A DNA stretch of 64,000 nucleotides from an uncultured Pseudomonas sp. (GTDB lineage: Bacteria > Pseudomonadota > Gammaproteobacteria > Pseudomonadales > Pseudomonadaceae), in assembly GCF_946885955.1 (NCBI RefSeq), contig NZ_CAMPHI010000030.1, positions 1-64,000 of the forward strand. The letters are read 5' to 3'. Of the stretch, positions 37,376-45,582 are shown piece after piece (within the stretch, counting starts at the first letter, position 1; every line of letters begins with the position of its first letter). The translations under genes and the position numbers were made by a program. The notes beneath the pieces were generated by a model. It was not told the DNA's origin. It searched no databases and saw only the letters and a list, made by a program, of their open reading frames with translations.

Positions 37376-37479
37376 CGGTTTACGCGGCGATACGGCGGAC
37401 TGATCATCGCTCGGCTATAGCAGCGGCCTTGGCGCGATGGCCAAGCAGCTTACCGCCAAATCTCCACCCAAGCCGCCTG

Positions 37480-38559
37480 TTAGCGGTTACCCGCCCAGTT
37501 CTGCGGCAGATTGAGGAAGTCCACCAGCTCCCGCAGGCGGCCATGATCGCGGGCATTGAAGTGGAAGGCCAGGCGCGTCATCTCGCGGAATTCCGGTTCG
37601 TCGCTTTCCGCTTCGCAGCAGGGCTGTTGTTGGTAGCTGCCACTCAGGCACAGGTCGGCAAACTCTTTGTCGAGGGTCTGTAATGCGCTATCGCTGAGCG
37701 GGTGGGTCATGCGGATCAGCAGGTTGCCGTTGAGCCAGCGGGTGGAGTGAAAGTTACGGTAGAACCGGGCGATTTCCTCGCCTGCCTCTTCAGCGCTGTG
37801 CACCTGGCGCATCAGCTGCATATCGCTGGGCAGAATGTAGTGTCGGTCCCGGAGTTGTTCGCGAATAAAGCGCAGGGCTTCCTGCCAATAAGTGCTTTCG
37901 GGCTCGTCGAGCAAAATGATCGGCACCAGTGGGCTTTTGCCGGTTTGGATCAGGGTCAGGACTTCCACTGCTTCATCCAGGGTGCCGAAGCCGCCGGGGC
38001 AGAACACCAGGGCATCGGCTTCCTTGACGAAGAACAGCTTGCGCAGAAAGAAGAAATGGAACGACAGCAGATTGTCGGTGCCGCCGACGATGGGGTTGGC
38101 TTTTTGCTCGAAGGGCAGGGTGATGTTGAAACCCAGGCTGTTGTCTCGCCCTGCACCTTCATGGGCCGCGTTCATGATGCCGCCGCCAGCGCCGGTGATC
38201 ACCATCAGATCGAGCCGTGCCAGCACCTCGCCCAGTTCGCGGGCCAGGCTATAGCTCGGGTGCTCCCTGGGCGTGCGCGCCGAACCGAATACGGTAACTT
38301 TGCGCCGGCGCTTGAACTGCTCCAGGGTACTGAAGGCGTGCTCCATTTCCCGCAAGGTCTGCAGCATGATCTTGGCGTCCCAGCGATTGCGGTCGGCCTG
38401 GGCCATGCGTGCCACGGTGATGAACATGTCGCGGTAGAGCGGCGTGTTGGGGCTGTCCGGCGGCGCGACCAGAGCAACCAGCTCGGCTATCTTGCTGCCC
38501 AGGTCGGTGCCGCTGGTTTGTACGTGCCGAGATAGGTAATCGTCTGTTTCATAGGGCAT
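37480..38559 (-). CDS. LOG-family Rossmann-fold protein (long form)
   Basis: This 359-residue protein belongs to the LOG/lysine decarboxylase-like family (TIGR00730 type). The motif PGGFGTLDEAVEVLTLIQTG and the glycine-rich TGAGGGIMNAAHEGAG and FGSARTPREHPSY regions are plain. Short LOG proteins are phosphoribohydrolases acting on nucleoside monophosphates; the long form, with about 100 extra residues at each end, has no firmly known substrate. P. aeruginosa has an equivalent next to recX (PA3615, from memory). The start has an AAGGAG ribosome site. I see no partner gene that narrows its role. Confidence 0.85.
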   Translation of the reverse strand: MPYETDDYLSRHVQTSGTDLGSKIAELVALVAPPDSPNTPLYRDMFITVARMAQADRNRWDAKIMLQTLREMEHAFSTLEQFKRRRKVTVFGSARTPREHPSYSLARELGEVLARLDLMVITGAGGGIMNAAHEGAGRDNSLGFNITLPFEQKANPIVGGTDNLLSFHFFFLRKLFFVKEADALVFCPGGFGTLDEAVEVLTLIQTGKSPLVPIILLDEPESTYWQEALRFIREQLRDRHYILPSDMQLMRQVHSAEEAGEEIARFYRNFHSTRWLNGNLLIRMTHPLSDSALQTLDKEFADLCLSGSYQQQPCCEAESDEPEFREMTRLAFHFNARDHGRLRELVDFLNLPQNWAGNR

Positions 38560-38820
38560 ACAACGTCTCCTTCTGATGCCGACCAGGCATGCGCTATGGC
38601 GAGCCCCGCCTTGCTATGAGTATGGCTGGGCTCCTGTGTAGTGATGGAAATAGTCGTCGTCCTGGCTTCGGCGGCGGTTGAAAACTGCCCACGTTGCCGA
38701 CACGATTTCGGCTGCGAGGCGCGCTAGGCGCCGCGTCTGAAAATTCGTGCACAGCCGTCGAACCCAGGCGCGACGCCTGAACTCTGTCTCTGGCTGCCTC
38801 GTCTGGGGTTCAACGGCCCG
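38560..38820. other. Intergenic gap without recognised elements
   Basis: The 261 bases between the LOG and beta-CASP genes show only scattered GC-rich palindromes (GCGCGCTAGGCGCCGCG near 38720, GGCGCGACGCC near 38768). I see no gene, clear terminator or promoter. Confidence 0.5.
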
Positions 38821-40224
38821 TTAGAGGGCGATTTGCTCGCCGGGTTCTGGAATGTTGGCGATCCAGTTCAGGCGCTCGCGTAATGCCTGTTGCAAGGCCT
38901 GCATTTTTTCCAGTTCGCCATGCACCAGGTACAGCTCCGGGTGATGCTCGAAGTGGCTGGCCCAGTCGATCAGTTGCGAGCGCCCGGCATGGGCGGAAAA
39001 GCCGCCGAGGGTATGGATCCTGGCTTTTACCGCGATTCGCTGGTGCAGCATTTTCACCGCTTCGGCACCATCGACAATGGCCCGGCCGGGGGTGCCTCTG
39101 GCCTGAAAGCCGGGAAACACCACATGGCATTCGCTGCGCCAGAGATTGTGCTTGAAGTGATGGGCGATGCGACCGCCGGTGCACATCCCACTGCCGGCGA
39201 TGATGATCGCACCGCTCTTGATCCGATTGATCGCCATGGACTCCTCCGGAGAGGGGGTGCAGCGCAGAATAGGTAGCCAGTCTTCGATACGTTTGACGCT
39301 CTTGGCCTCCAGCAAGGCGCGGTCGGCCGAATTGAATTGGTGCTGGAAGTGCGAATAGATGGCATTGGCGCGGATCGCCATGGGGCTGTCGAGAAACACC
39401 GCTTGTTGCGGCAGACGACCCTCCTGATAGAAACGTCCGAGGTAGAAAATCAGATCCTGGGTGCGACCGACGGCGAAGGAGGGAATCAGTACGTTGCCGC
39501 CGTCGCGATGGGCTTGTTGCAGAATGTCCGCCAGTTCATCGAGGGTATCCTCGCTGCAGCGGTGATCGCGGTCGCCATAGGTGGACTCGAGCAGCACCAC
39601 ATCCGCACGGCTCAGGGTGCTGGGGTTATGCATCAACGGCGAGCAGGTATTGCCCAGGTCGCCGGAAAACACCAGGCGCCGGGTCAGATGGTGGTCCTGG
39701 ATTTCCAGCTCGACGATCGCCGAGCCGAGAATATGCCCGGCGTCATGGAACGTCACCTGCACCCCTGCGGCCACGTCCTGGTTCGTTGCATAGGCCACTG
39801 GGCGTCGCTGCTGGAGCGTCTGTTCGGCATCGGCAATGGTGTACAGGGGGGCGATTGCCGGTTTGCCGAGGCGCGCCCGCCACTTGTTTTCCCATTCGGC
39901 GTCCTTTTCCTGGATAAAGGCGGCGTCGAGCAACATCAACTCCATCAGCTCGCAGGTGGCCTCGGTTGCATAGATGGGGCCGCGATAGCCCGCGTTGACC
40001 AGTTTGGGCAATAGACCGGTATGGTCGATATGGGCATGGGAAATCACCACTGCATCCAGGCTTAGCGGATCGAAGGCAAAGGCGTCGCGGTTGCCTTGCT
40101 CTTCTTCGCGGCGGCCCTGACGCATGCCGCAATCGAGCAGAATCTTGGCGCCGTCGCGGCTTTCGATCAGGTAGCAGGAGCCTGTCACTTGTTGAATGGC
40201 ACCGAGAAAGCTGAGTAAGGCCAC
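38821..40224 (-). CDS. MBL-fold beta-CASP RNA-processing nuclease
   Basis: This 467-residue metallo-beta-lactamase protein has HAHIDH at residues 63-68 (motif 2), further ligands in HDAGHILGSA and FSGDLG, and the beta-CASP insert with YGDRDH, DSPMA and the C-terminal Arg-rich GTPGRAI and GFSAHAG segments. The family (RMMBL domain at the C-terminus) includes RNA endo/exonucleases related to CPSF73. The substrate is not shown. The start codon is GTG, preceded by AGAAGGAA. It is divergent from the phosphoketolase-like gene, sharing a 133-base promoter region. The P. aeruginosa counterpart occupies the same position. Confidence 0.88.
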   Translation of the reverse strand: MALLSFLGAIQQVTGSCYLIESRDGAKILLDCGMRQGRREEEQGNRDAFAFDPLSLDAVVISHAHIDHTGLLPKLVNAGYRGPIYATEATCELMELMLLDAAFIQEKDAEWENKWRARLGKPAIAPLYTIADAEQTLQQRRPVAYATNQDVAAGVQVTFHDAGHILGSAIVELEIQDHHLTRRLVFSGDLGNTCSPLMHNPSTLSRADVVLLESTYGDRDHRCSEDTLDELADILQQAHRDGGNVLIPSFAVGRTQDLIFYLGRFYQEGRLPQQAVFLDSPMAIRANAIYSHFQHQFNSADRALLEAKSVKRIEDWLPILRCTPSPEESMAINRIKSGAIIIAGSGMCTGGRIAHHFKHNLWRSECHVVFPGFQARGTPGRAIVDGAEAVKMLHQRIAVKARIHTLGGFSAHAGRSQLIDWASHFEHHPELYLVHGELEKMQALQQALRERLNWIANIPEPGEQIAL

Positions 40225-40357
40225 GGGAAATTCCTTCTGTTAGAAACTTATTCTTCTGCAGATTGGCGGTTTTTCAGGTCAGAGGTCTTGATGTAAGTCA
40301 GCATGGCCATGGTGAAGCCAACATAGGGTCTGTCGACCATTCAGAAGGAACCCTCTC

Positions 40358-42760
40358 ATGCCTCAGATACTGCCTGGCGCCGAGCAATTGGCCGAACACG
40401 CACTCGCCCAGCCCGACTTCGCCGACTGGCAGCGTGGTTATGGTCCTGTACAGCATAGTCCGCAGACCTGCGCGGCGGTGTTTCGCCTGGCCCATCAGTT
40501 GGTGCAGGGGGGCTTGCAGAGCAACCTGGCCAGTGTTTATCGACTGTTCCGCGCCCTCGATCGTCTAAGCACGGCGGGCCTTTGGCTGGTGGTGCACATG
40601 ACCTATGCGCAGCGTGTGCGCCTCGATGGCAGCGAGCTGGCGGCGGAGGATTTCAAACGCAAACCCGAAGGGCATACCGGTGGTTCGCTGAACATGGTGC
40701 CGGCCTATGCCGGCTATCTGGGGTTGAATACGCTGACCGGCAAAACCCGCGCCTGGCTCATGGGGCAGGGCCATTGCGTGGCGGCTATCGAGGCGCTCAA
40801 CCTGCTCACCGCCAATCAGTACCCCGAGCAGGCGGCGCGTTATACCTGCGACGAGCAGGGCATGAGCAGCTTGGTGGCGGATTTCTACAGCTATGCCCAG
40901 GCAGCCGACGGTACCTCGGGCGTGCCGTTGGGTAGTCATGTCAATCCGCACACCGCGGGGGGCATCGCCGAAGGCGGCTACCTGGGGTTTGCCGAGTTGC
41001 AATATAGCCATCTACCGCTGCCCGGAGAGACGCTGGTGGCGTTTCTTTCCGATGGCGCCGCCGAGGAGCAGCGCGGCAGCGACTGGATGCCGCGTTGGTG
41101 GCGGGCCGAGGATTGTGGTGTGGCCCTGCCGGTGATGATCGCCAATGGCCGTCGTATAGAACAACGCACCGAACTCGGTACCTTTGCCGGCCTGGAGGGG
41201 TTTCGCGAGCATCTGCGCCATTGCGGATTCGATCCAATCAGCTTTGACGGCCGCGACCCTGCCGCGTTCGTCTGCGCGCTGTGGGAAATGGAGCAGCGTC
41301 TCGGGCATCGGGTCGAGGAGTTGCACAATGGCATATTGCGTTATCCCTTGCCGATGCCCTACGGCCTTGCCGAAACCGTCAAGGGCTATGGCTTCTACGG
41401 TGCGGGCAGCAACGCTGCGCATAACCTGCCGCTGCCGGCCAATCCCCGGCACGACCAGCAGGCCCGTGACCTATTCAATCAACATGCGGCGGCGCTCTGG
41501 GTCGCACCCCCTGTATTGGCCGAGGCCTGCGCCCTGTTCGCTGTGCGCGGCGGGCGTGTGGCGGAGCGTGATAATCCGTTGACGGCGCGTCGGCCCGAAC
41601 TGACATCGATGCCGGCACTGCAATACCGCAACGACAACTGCTCGCCAATGGCCGCACTCGACCGTTTCTTCGTCGATCTGGTGCAGGCCAATCCCCACTT
41701 GCGGCCGCGGGTCGGTAACCCTGATGAGCTGGCCAGTAACCGTTTGGGCGGTGTGCTCGATGCGCTCAAGCATCGGGTCTGCGAGCCCGAAAATCCGACT
41801 GAGGCGCTGCATGGCGCGGTGATCACAGCGCTCAACGAGGAGGCGGTAGTGTCCGCCTGCTTGGCCAATCGGGCGGGTCTGAATCTGGTTGCGAGCTATG
41901 AAGCGTTCTGCGTGAAGATGCTCGGCGCTGTGCGGCAGACGCTGATCTTCGCCCGTCAGCAGAAGGAGGCAGGGAGGTCCGCCGGTTGGCTGGGCTGGCC
42001 GCTGGTGGCCACTTCGCATACCTGGGAAAACGGCAAGAACCAGCAGTCGCATCAGGACACGACCTTTTGCGAGGCGTTATTGGCTGAAATGGGCGACGTA
42101 ATGCGCGTGGTGTTTCCAGCCGATCACAACTCGCTGCTGGCATTGCTGCCGACGATCTATCAGGCGCGCGGCCAGTTGGCCTGCGTGGTCAGCCCCAAGC
42201 GCGAGCGGCCGATGCAATTCGAGCGGCAGCAGGCCGAGCAGCTGGCTGCCGAAGGGGCGTTACTGGTAGACAAGCGCGAAGGCGATGCTCCCATTTTGCT
42301 GATCGCCAATGGTGCCTATCAGCTGGCGGAGATGCGCCGTGCTACCACTCGTCTGAGTGCCGCGAATATCCCTTGGCATCTGATTTACTTGCAGGAACCG
42401 GGACGCTTTCGCGAGCCGCGCGATCACTGGGAGGCGCAGGTGCTGGCGCCCCAGCCGGTGCGCGAGCGGTTGTTCCCCGCAGCTTGTCGTTATCGGGTGA
42501 TGTTGACTCATATGCGACCGGAAGTTGCTCGCGGCCATCTCTGGCCCATACTGGGCGATAGCGGCAGCAACCGGGTGTTGGGATACCGCAATCGCGGCGG
42601 CACTTTCGACGAGGCCGGAATGCTGTTTGCGAACCGGGCAACCTGGGCGCATGTGCTGCGGTCGGTCGCGGAGCTTCTGGCAATTGCCCCGCAGAGGTTG
42701 TTGCAGGAGCAGGAACTGGCCGCTTTGTCCGGGCGGGGCGATCCGCAGTCTCTGCGCTGA
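40358..42760 (+). CDS. Phosphoketolase-family thiamine diphosphate enzyme
   Basis: The 800-residue protein has the phosphoketolase layout: N-terminal PP domain with GHTGGSLNMVPAYAGYL and GQGHCVAAIEAL, the central GGIAEGGYLGFAELQYS and SDGAAEEQRGSDW, a pyrimidine domain with SHTWENGKNQQSHQDTTF, and a C-terminal domain. Canonical phosphoketolases cleave xylulose 5-phosphate or fructose 6-phosphate to acetyl phosphate. Here several active-site blocks differ: GHGGPA is replaced by GHCVAA, and GDGE of the ThDP motif by SDGA. Pseudomonas homologues are often labelled xylulose 5-phosphate 3-epimerase, which fits a changed reaction. Identity of substrate is open. An AGAAGGAA ribosome site precedes it. 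Confidence 0.8.
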   Translation: MPQILPGAEQLAEHALAQPDFADWQRGYGPVQHSPQTCAAVFRLAHQLVQGGLQSNLASVYRLFRALDRLSTAGLWLVVHMTYAQRVRLDGSELAAEDFKRKPEGHTGGSLNMVPAYAGYLGLNTLTGKTRAWLMGQGHCVAAIEALNLLTANQYPEQAARYTCDEQGMSSLVADFYSYAQAADGTSGVPLGSHVNPHTAGGIAEGGYLGFAELQYSHLPLPGETLVAFLSDGAAEEQRGSDWMPRWWRAEDCGVALPVMIANGRRIEQRTELGTFAGLEGFREHLRHCGFDPISFDGRDPAAFVCALWEMEQRLGHRVEELHNGILRYPLPMPYGLAETVKGYGFYGAGSNAAHNLPLPANPRHDQQARDLFNQHAAALWVAPPVLAEACALFAVRGGRVAERDNPLTARRPELTSMPALQYRNDNCSPMAALDRFFVDLVQANPHLRPRVGNPDELASNRLGGVLDALKHRVCEPENPTEALHGAVITALNEEAVVSACLANRAGLNLVASYEAFCVKMLGAVRQTLIFARQQKEAGRSAGWLGWPLVATSHTWENGKNQQSHQDTTFCEALLAEMGDVMRVVFPADHNSLLALLPTIYQARGQLACVVSPKRERPMQFERQQAEQLAAEGALLVDKREGDAPILLIANGAYQLAEMRRATTRLSAANIPWHLIYLQEPGRFREPRDHWEAQVLAPQPVRERLFPAACRYRVMLTHMRPEVARGHLWPILGDSGSNRVLGYRNRGGTFDEAGMLFANRATWAHVLRSVAELLAIAPQRLLQEQELAALSGRGDPQSLR

Positions 42761-42838
42761 GTGGGCACAGGGCGGCGTCGAAGTTGGAATTGCGCAGCAT
42801 GCTCGATGGCAGGAAAGATGGGGAAGGGAGGGGCAGGT

Positions 42839-43036
42839 ATGCCTAAGTTGGTGTTGGAGATCGATCTGGCGTTGCACCGCCTGCTGCAGCAAGCCGCGCG
42901 GGACAATCATCTGAGCCTGGAAAATGAGTGCCTGCGCCGCCTTGAAGGTGGCGCGCGACGCTCACGTCACCTGGAATCGTTGCTCGCCGAATTGCGTGTC
43001 GGCGATGCCCAGCAACGACGACAGCGCGATACTTGA
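42839..43036 (+). CDS. Small ribbon-helix-helix-like protein
   Basis: The 65-residue product starts at the ATG 42839 (MPKLVLEIDLALHRLLQQAAR) after GGGAGGGG. A beta strand (KLVLEID) followed by two helices (LHRLLQQAARDNHLS and LENECLRRLEGG) matches the pattern of Arc/FitA-like ribbon-helix-helix DNA-binding proteins. The C-terminal third is arginine-rich. FitA-like proteins are often antitoxins, but no PIN-domain toxin follows, so an orphan regulator is more likely. Longer starts from 42761 overlap nothing but lack a ribosome site. The name rests on pattern only. Confidence 0.6.
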   Translation: MPKLVLEIDLALHRLLQQAARDNHLSLENECLRRLEGGARRSRHLESLLAELRVGDAQQRRQRDT

Positions 43037-43095
43037 GCGCCAGCAGCCCCTACCAGGCGTGAATCGCGAGCAGCGGCTGGCCGTTCGGCGGCCGA

Positions 43096-43494
43096 CTATT
43101 GTCCGCAATCGCTCCTGGCAAAGCGCTCGCTGGTGACCGGTAGGTTGCTTTTGTACTCGGTGAACTCATAACGCAGCACGGCTCCGCGAGCCAGCAGCTG
43201 GCGATAGCCCGTGTTCTGGCAGACGCTGCTGGCCAGCTGGCTACGCACGCTGTCCGGGTTGCCGCGCATCTTTGCCGCGTGGGCGGGGCGCACGCTCAAG
43301 TGATTGATCAGCTGGTTGCCCTCGACGCTGTAGCCTTGGTCGAGAATGTCTTCATTGATCGCCCGCGGCGTGCCGATGCTGCTTTCCTTGGCCACTCGTT
43401 CGAGCAGCTTGTTCAATTCGAAATCCTTCAACGACTCAGCATAGCTGCACAGCGGCAGGCTCAAGCTCAGGGTCAGGACGATCAAGCGCAACAT
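43096..43494 (-). CDS. Secreted protein of the PA3611 family
   Basis: The start at 43494 (MLRLIVLTLSLSLPLCSYAES), with AGGGAG upstream, gives 132 residues with a clear signal peptide cleaved after SYA (about residue 20). The mature protein has two cysteines (ASSVCQNTGYRQLL and SDCGQ) that could form a disulfide. It resembles the P. aeruginosa secreted protein PA3611, whose structure is known but whose biochemical role is not clear to me. Forty in-frame codons upstream are not part of a signal peptide and are rejected. It faces the small ribbon-helix-helix gene tail to tail. Confidence 0.75.
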   Translation of the reverse strand: MLRLIVLTLSLSLPLCSYAESLKDFELNKLLERVAKESSIGTPRAINEDILDQGYSVEGNQLINHLSVRPAHAAKMRGNPDSVRSQLASSVCQNTGYRQLLARGAVLRYEFTEYKSNLPVTSERFARSDCGQ

Positions 43495-43749
43495 GGGGTT
43501 CTCCCTAATTGATTCGAACATTCTTCGATTGGCACCTTCGACCGGGTTGCCCCGGCGTGGTTCAGCGGGGGCCATCTTACGTGCCTGTCGGCTCAGCGCG
43601 CCCGCCAATCGCAAGCACTCTGCTACCGGCTGCTATCCGGTCGGCAGATGCCGAACGCGCTGCTCAGCATCCATGCAGCTTTGTTAGACTACGCGGCCGG
43701 CCGATTCAGGATTATCCATGTTCTCCCATTCCCCTTGCGTGCTATTGCC
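43495..43749. other. Divergent promoter gap
   Basis: The 255 bases between the PA3611-like gene and the DTW-domain gene must carry promoters for both. I could not pick convincing -35/-10 pairs. Several open frames run through it in the direction of the DTW gene but have no family sequence. Confidence 0.4.
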
Positions 43750-44463
43750 ATGAGTCACGCCGTCGCTCGTCTGCGTACCGCTCGTCTCGCTATTAGCAAA
43801 AAGCCGTTCCTGGCGCGTGGCAGTCGGGCGGTACGCTGTCCGGGTTGTCGCTTGGTACCCAGTCATTGCCTGTGCGCCTGGCGTCCGCGACTCCCCGCGC
43901 AATCGGCGGTGTGCCTGCTGATGCACGATGTCGAGGCGCTCAAGCCTAGCAATACCGGCTGGTTGATCGCCGATGCCCTGGCCGATACCTCCGCGTTCGG
44001 CTGGTTGCGCACGGCGGTGGATCCGGCCCTGCCGGCCTTGCTCGACGATCCGCAATGGCAGCCCTATCTGGTGTTTCCCGGCGAATACGCGGCGCCAGAG
44101 CGAGTCGTCAGCGAGGTGGCGGTCACGGCCGGCAAACGGCCGCTTTTCGTGCTGCTCGACGCGACCTGGTCCGAAGCACGCAAGATGTTTCGCAAAAGCC
44201 CCTATCTCGACGGTTTGCCGGTGCTCAGCCTGCAGCCTGAGCAGTTGTCACGCTACCGCCTGCGGCGCTCCAAGCGCGACGATCACCTGTGCACCGTGGA
44301 AGTGGCTGCGCTTTGTCTGGAGCTGGCCGGCGACCAGCGCGCCGCGGACGGCTTGAATGCCTACCTGGATGTGTTCAGTCAGCACTACCTGGCTGCCAAG
44401 GCTCCGCGCGCACTCAATCTGGACGACGCATTGCACCGTCGCTTGCAGGCCTTTTTGCCGTAA
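43750..44463 (+). CDS. tapT: tRNA-uridine aminocarboxypropyltransferase (DTW domain)
   Basis: DTW-domain proteins (TapT/YfiP) place a 3-amino-3-carboxypropyl group from SAM on U47 of some tRNAs. The ATG at 43750 (MSHAVARLRTARLAIS) gives 237 residues. The zinc-binding CPGCRLVPSHCLC is at residues about 30-42. The family motif appears as LLDATWSEARKMF, and SxxxPQ-like region as KSPYLDGLPVLSL, followed by YRLRRSKRDDHLCTVE. Longer starts in the frame lie in the promoter gap. In P. aeruginosa, as I recall, potABCD lies between this gene and the PA3611 gene; it is absent here. Confidence 0.85.
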   Translation: MSHAVARLRTARLAISKKPFLARGSRAVRCPGCRLVPSHCLCAWRPRLPAQSAVCLLMHDVEALKPSNTGWLIADALADTSAFGWLRTAVDPALPALLDDPQWQPYLVFPGEYAAPERVVSEVAVTAGKRPLFVLLDATWSEARKMFRKSPYLDGLPVLSLQPEQLSRYRLRRSKRDDHLCTVEVAALCLELAGDQRAADGLNAYLDVFSQHYLAAKAPRALNLDDALHRRLQAFLP

Positions 44464-44503
44464 CCGCGAGCGCTTGCCCTGGCAGGTGCTTTTCAACGGC
44501 CTG

Positions 44504-45388
44504 CTAGATCGCCTTCTTCGGCCAGAGCTGGGCCACCAGCATGCCGCCGAACATCAGTGCGCAGCCAATATAACCACGCAGATCCAGGCTCTCATTGAGC
44601 AAGATCGCGCCGGCGAGCGCGGCGAATACCGCCTCTAGCGAGAGAATGATCGCCGCGTGCGAGGCGATGGCGTGCTTCTGGGCGATGACCTGCAGGGTAA
44701 AGCCGACGGCCACGCCGAGCAGGCCGCCATAGAGGATCGCCGGGCCGGCGGTGATAATCATGGAGAGCCGGATTTCTTCGAACCACAGCGCCAGCAGCAG
44801 GCTGATCGCCGCGCAGATGATGAATTGCACGATCGCCAGCCGCAGCGGGTCATGGCGTCTGGCGAAGAAACCGACCATCAATACGTGGATGCCCCAGACG
44901 AATGCGCCCGCCAGCTGCAACCAGTCGCCGGAGGCCACCTGAAAGCCGTCGCCGACACTGAGCAGAAACATACCGACCACCGCCAGCGAAGCGCCGAGCC
45001 AGATGCCCAGGCCGGTCTTGTGGCCGATAAACAGGCCGAGCAGCGGCACGATAATCACGTACAAGCCAGTGATGAAGCCTGAGTTGGTCACGCTGGTGAA
45101 GAGCAAGCCGACCTGCTGCAGGTTGATCCCCAGGGCCAACGCCAGGCCCATCAGGCCGCCGCCCAGCAGCAAGTGCCGGTTCAACGGAGGCGGGGCGCTG
45201 TCGCTGGCGCGGCGTTCGAGCAACGGTAGCAGTGGCAGCAGCACCAGGGCCGCGAGGCTGAAGCGGAGCCCGCTATAAAGGAACGGTCCGACCGCATCCA
45301 TCCCCAGCCTTTGAGCGACGAACACCGTGCCCCAGATAATCGCGGTCGACAACATCAACAGGTCGGCGCGCAATGCGTGACTTGGCAT
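44504..45388 (-). CDS. DMT-superfamily transporter (EamA)
   Basis: This integral membrane protein has 294 residues and ten hydrophobic segments in two EamA repeats (ADLLMLSTAIIWGTVFVAQRL and the second near QLAGAFVWGIHVLMVGFFARR). EamA carriers export amino acids and other small metabolites; the substrate cannot be told. The ATG at 45388 (MPSHALRADLLM) is the likely start; 27 upstream codons in the open frame look non-coding. It ends in the basic KKAI. It converges on tapT, 40 bases apart. Confidence 0.85.
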   Translation of the reverse strand: MPSHALRADLLMLSTAIIWGTVFVAQRLGMDAVGPFLYSGLRFSLAALVLLPLLPLLERRASDSAPPPLNRHLLLGGGLMGLALALGINLQQVGLLFTSVTNSGFITGLYVIIVPLLGLFIGHKTGLGIWLGASLAVVGMFLLSVGDGFQVASGDWLQLAGAFVWGIHVLMVGFFARRHDPLRLAIVQFIICAAISLLLALWFEEIRLSMIITAGPAILYGGLLGVAVGFTLQVIAQKHAIASHAAIILSLEAVFAALAGAILLNESLDLRGYIGCALMFGGMLVAQLWPKKAI

Positions 45389-45560
45389 ACCAAAGCATTC
45401 CAATAGATGAAAAGGATGCAGACTGTGCCCTAAAGCGCTGCGCTTGACCACCTGGTCGGCGCCCGGCATGCTGAGCGCCGACTGCGGCGCATCTGTGCCT
45501 TTGCGCTAACCTGAGGGGGCCGGCGATTGCCCGGTATCGTTAGCGATGTCGTAGCCCATT

Positions 45561-45572
45561 AATAACAAGAAC
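45561..45572 (+). promoter_or_regulatory. A-rich Hfq/Crc-type motif before erdR
   Basis: AATAACAAGAAC fits the AANAANAA pattern bound by Hfq with Crc in catabolite repression of pseudomonads. It lies just before the AGGA ribosome site and the start codon at 45583, where binding would block translation. Confidence 0.4.
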
Positions 45573-45582
45573 AGGATCCGCC

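Larger units (their letters stand above)
36962..37479. other. Gap of decayed intergenic repeats
   Basis: About 520 bases hold no convincing gene; the short open frames lack family features and ribosome sites. It carries a GTGCGC repeat (37070-37090) and two degraded, inverted copies of the AGCCCGGAT...ATCCGGG repeat (37283-37312 and 37352-37375). Composition is uneven and less coding-like than its surroundings, suggesting old insertions and decay. Confidence 0.6.

Noticed and set aside
37013..37403. Two short plus-strand frames after recX
   Set aside because: They overlap each other and damaged repeats, lack ribosome sites, and have low-complexity sequence.
37429..38535. Plus-strand frames opposite the LOG-family gene
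   Set aside because: Shadow frames; the minus-strand gene has clear motifs and a good ribosome site.
42839..43494. The small ribbon-helix-helix gene and the secreted protein as a toxin-antitoxin pair
   Set aside because: They are convergent, the second has a signal peptide and a known family, and there is no PIN or RelE-like toxin.
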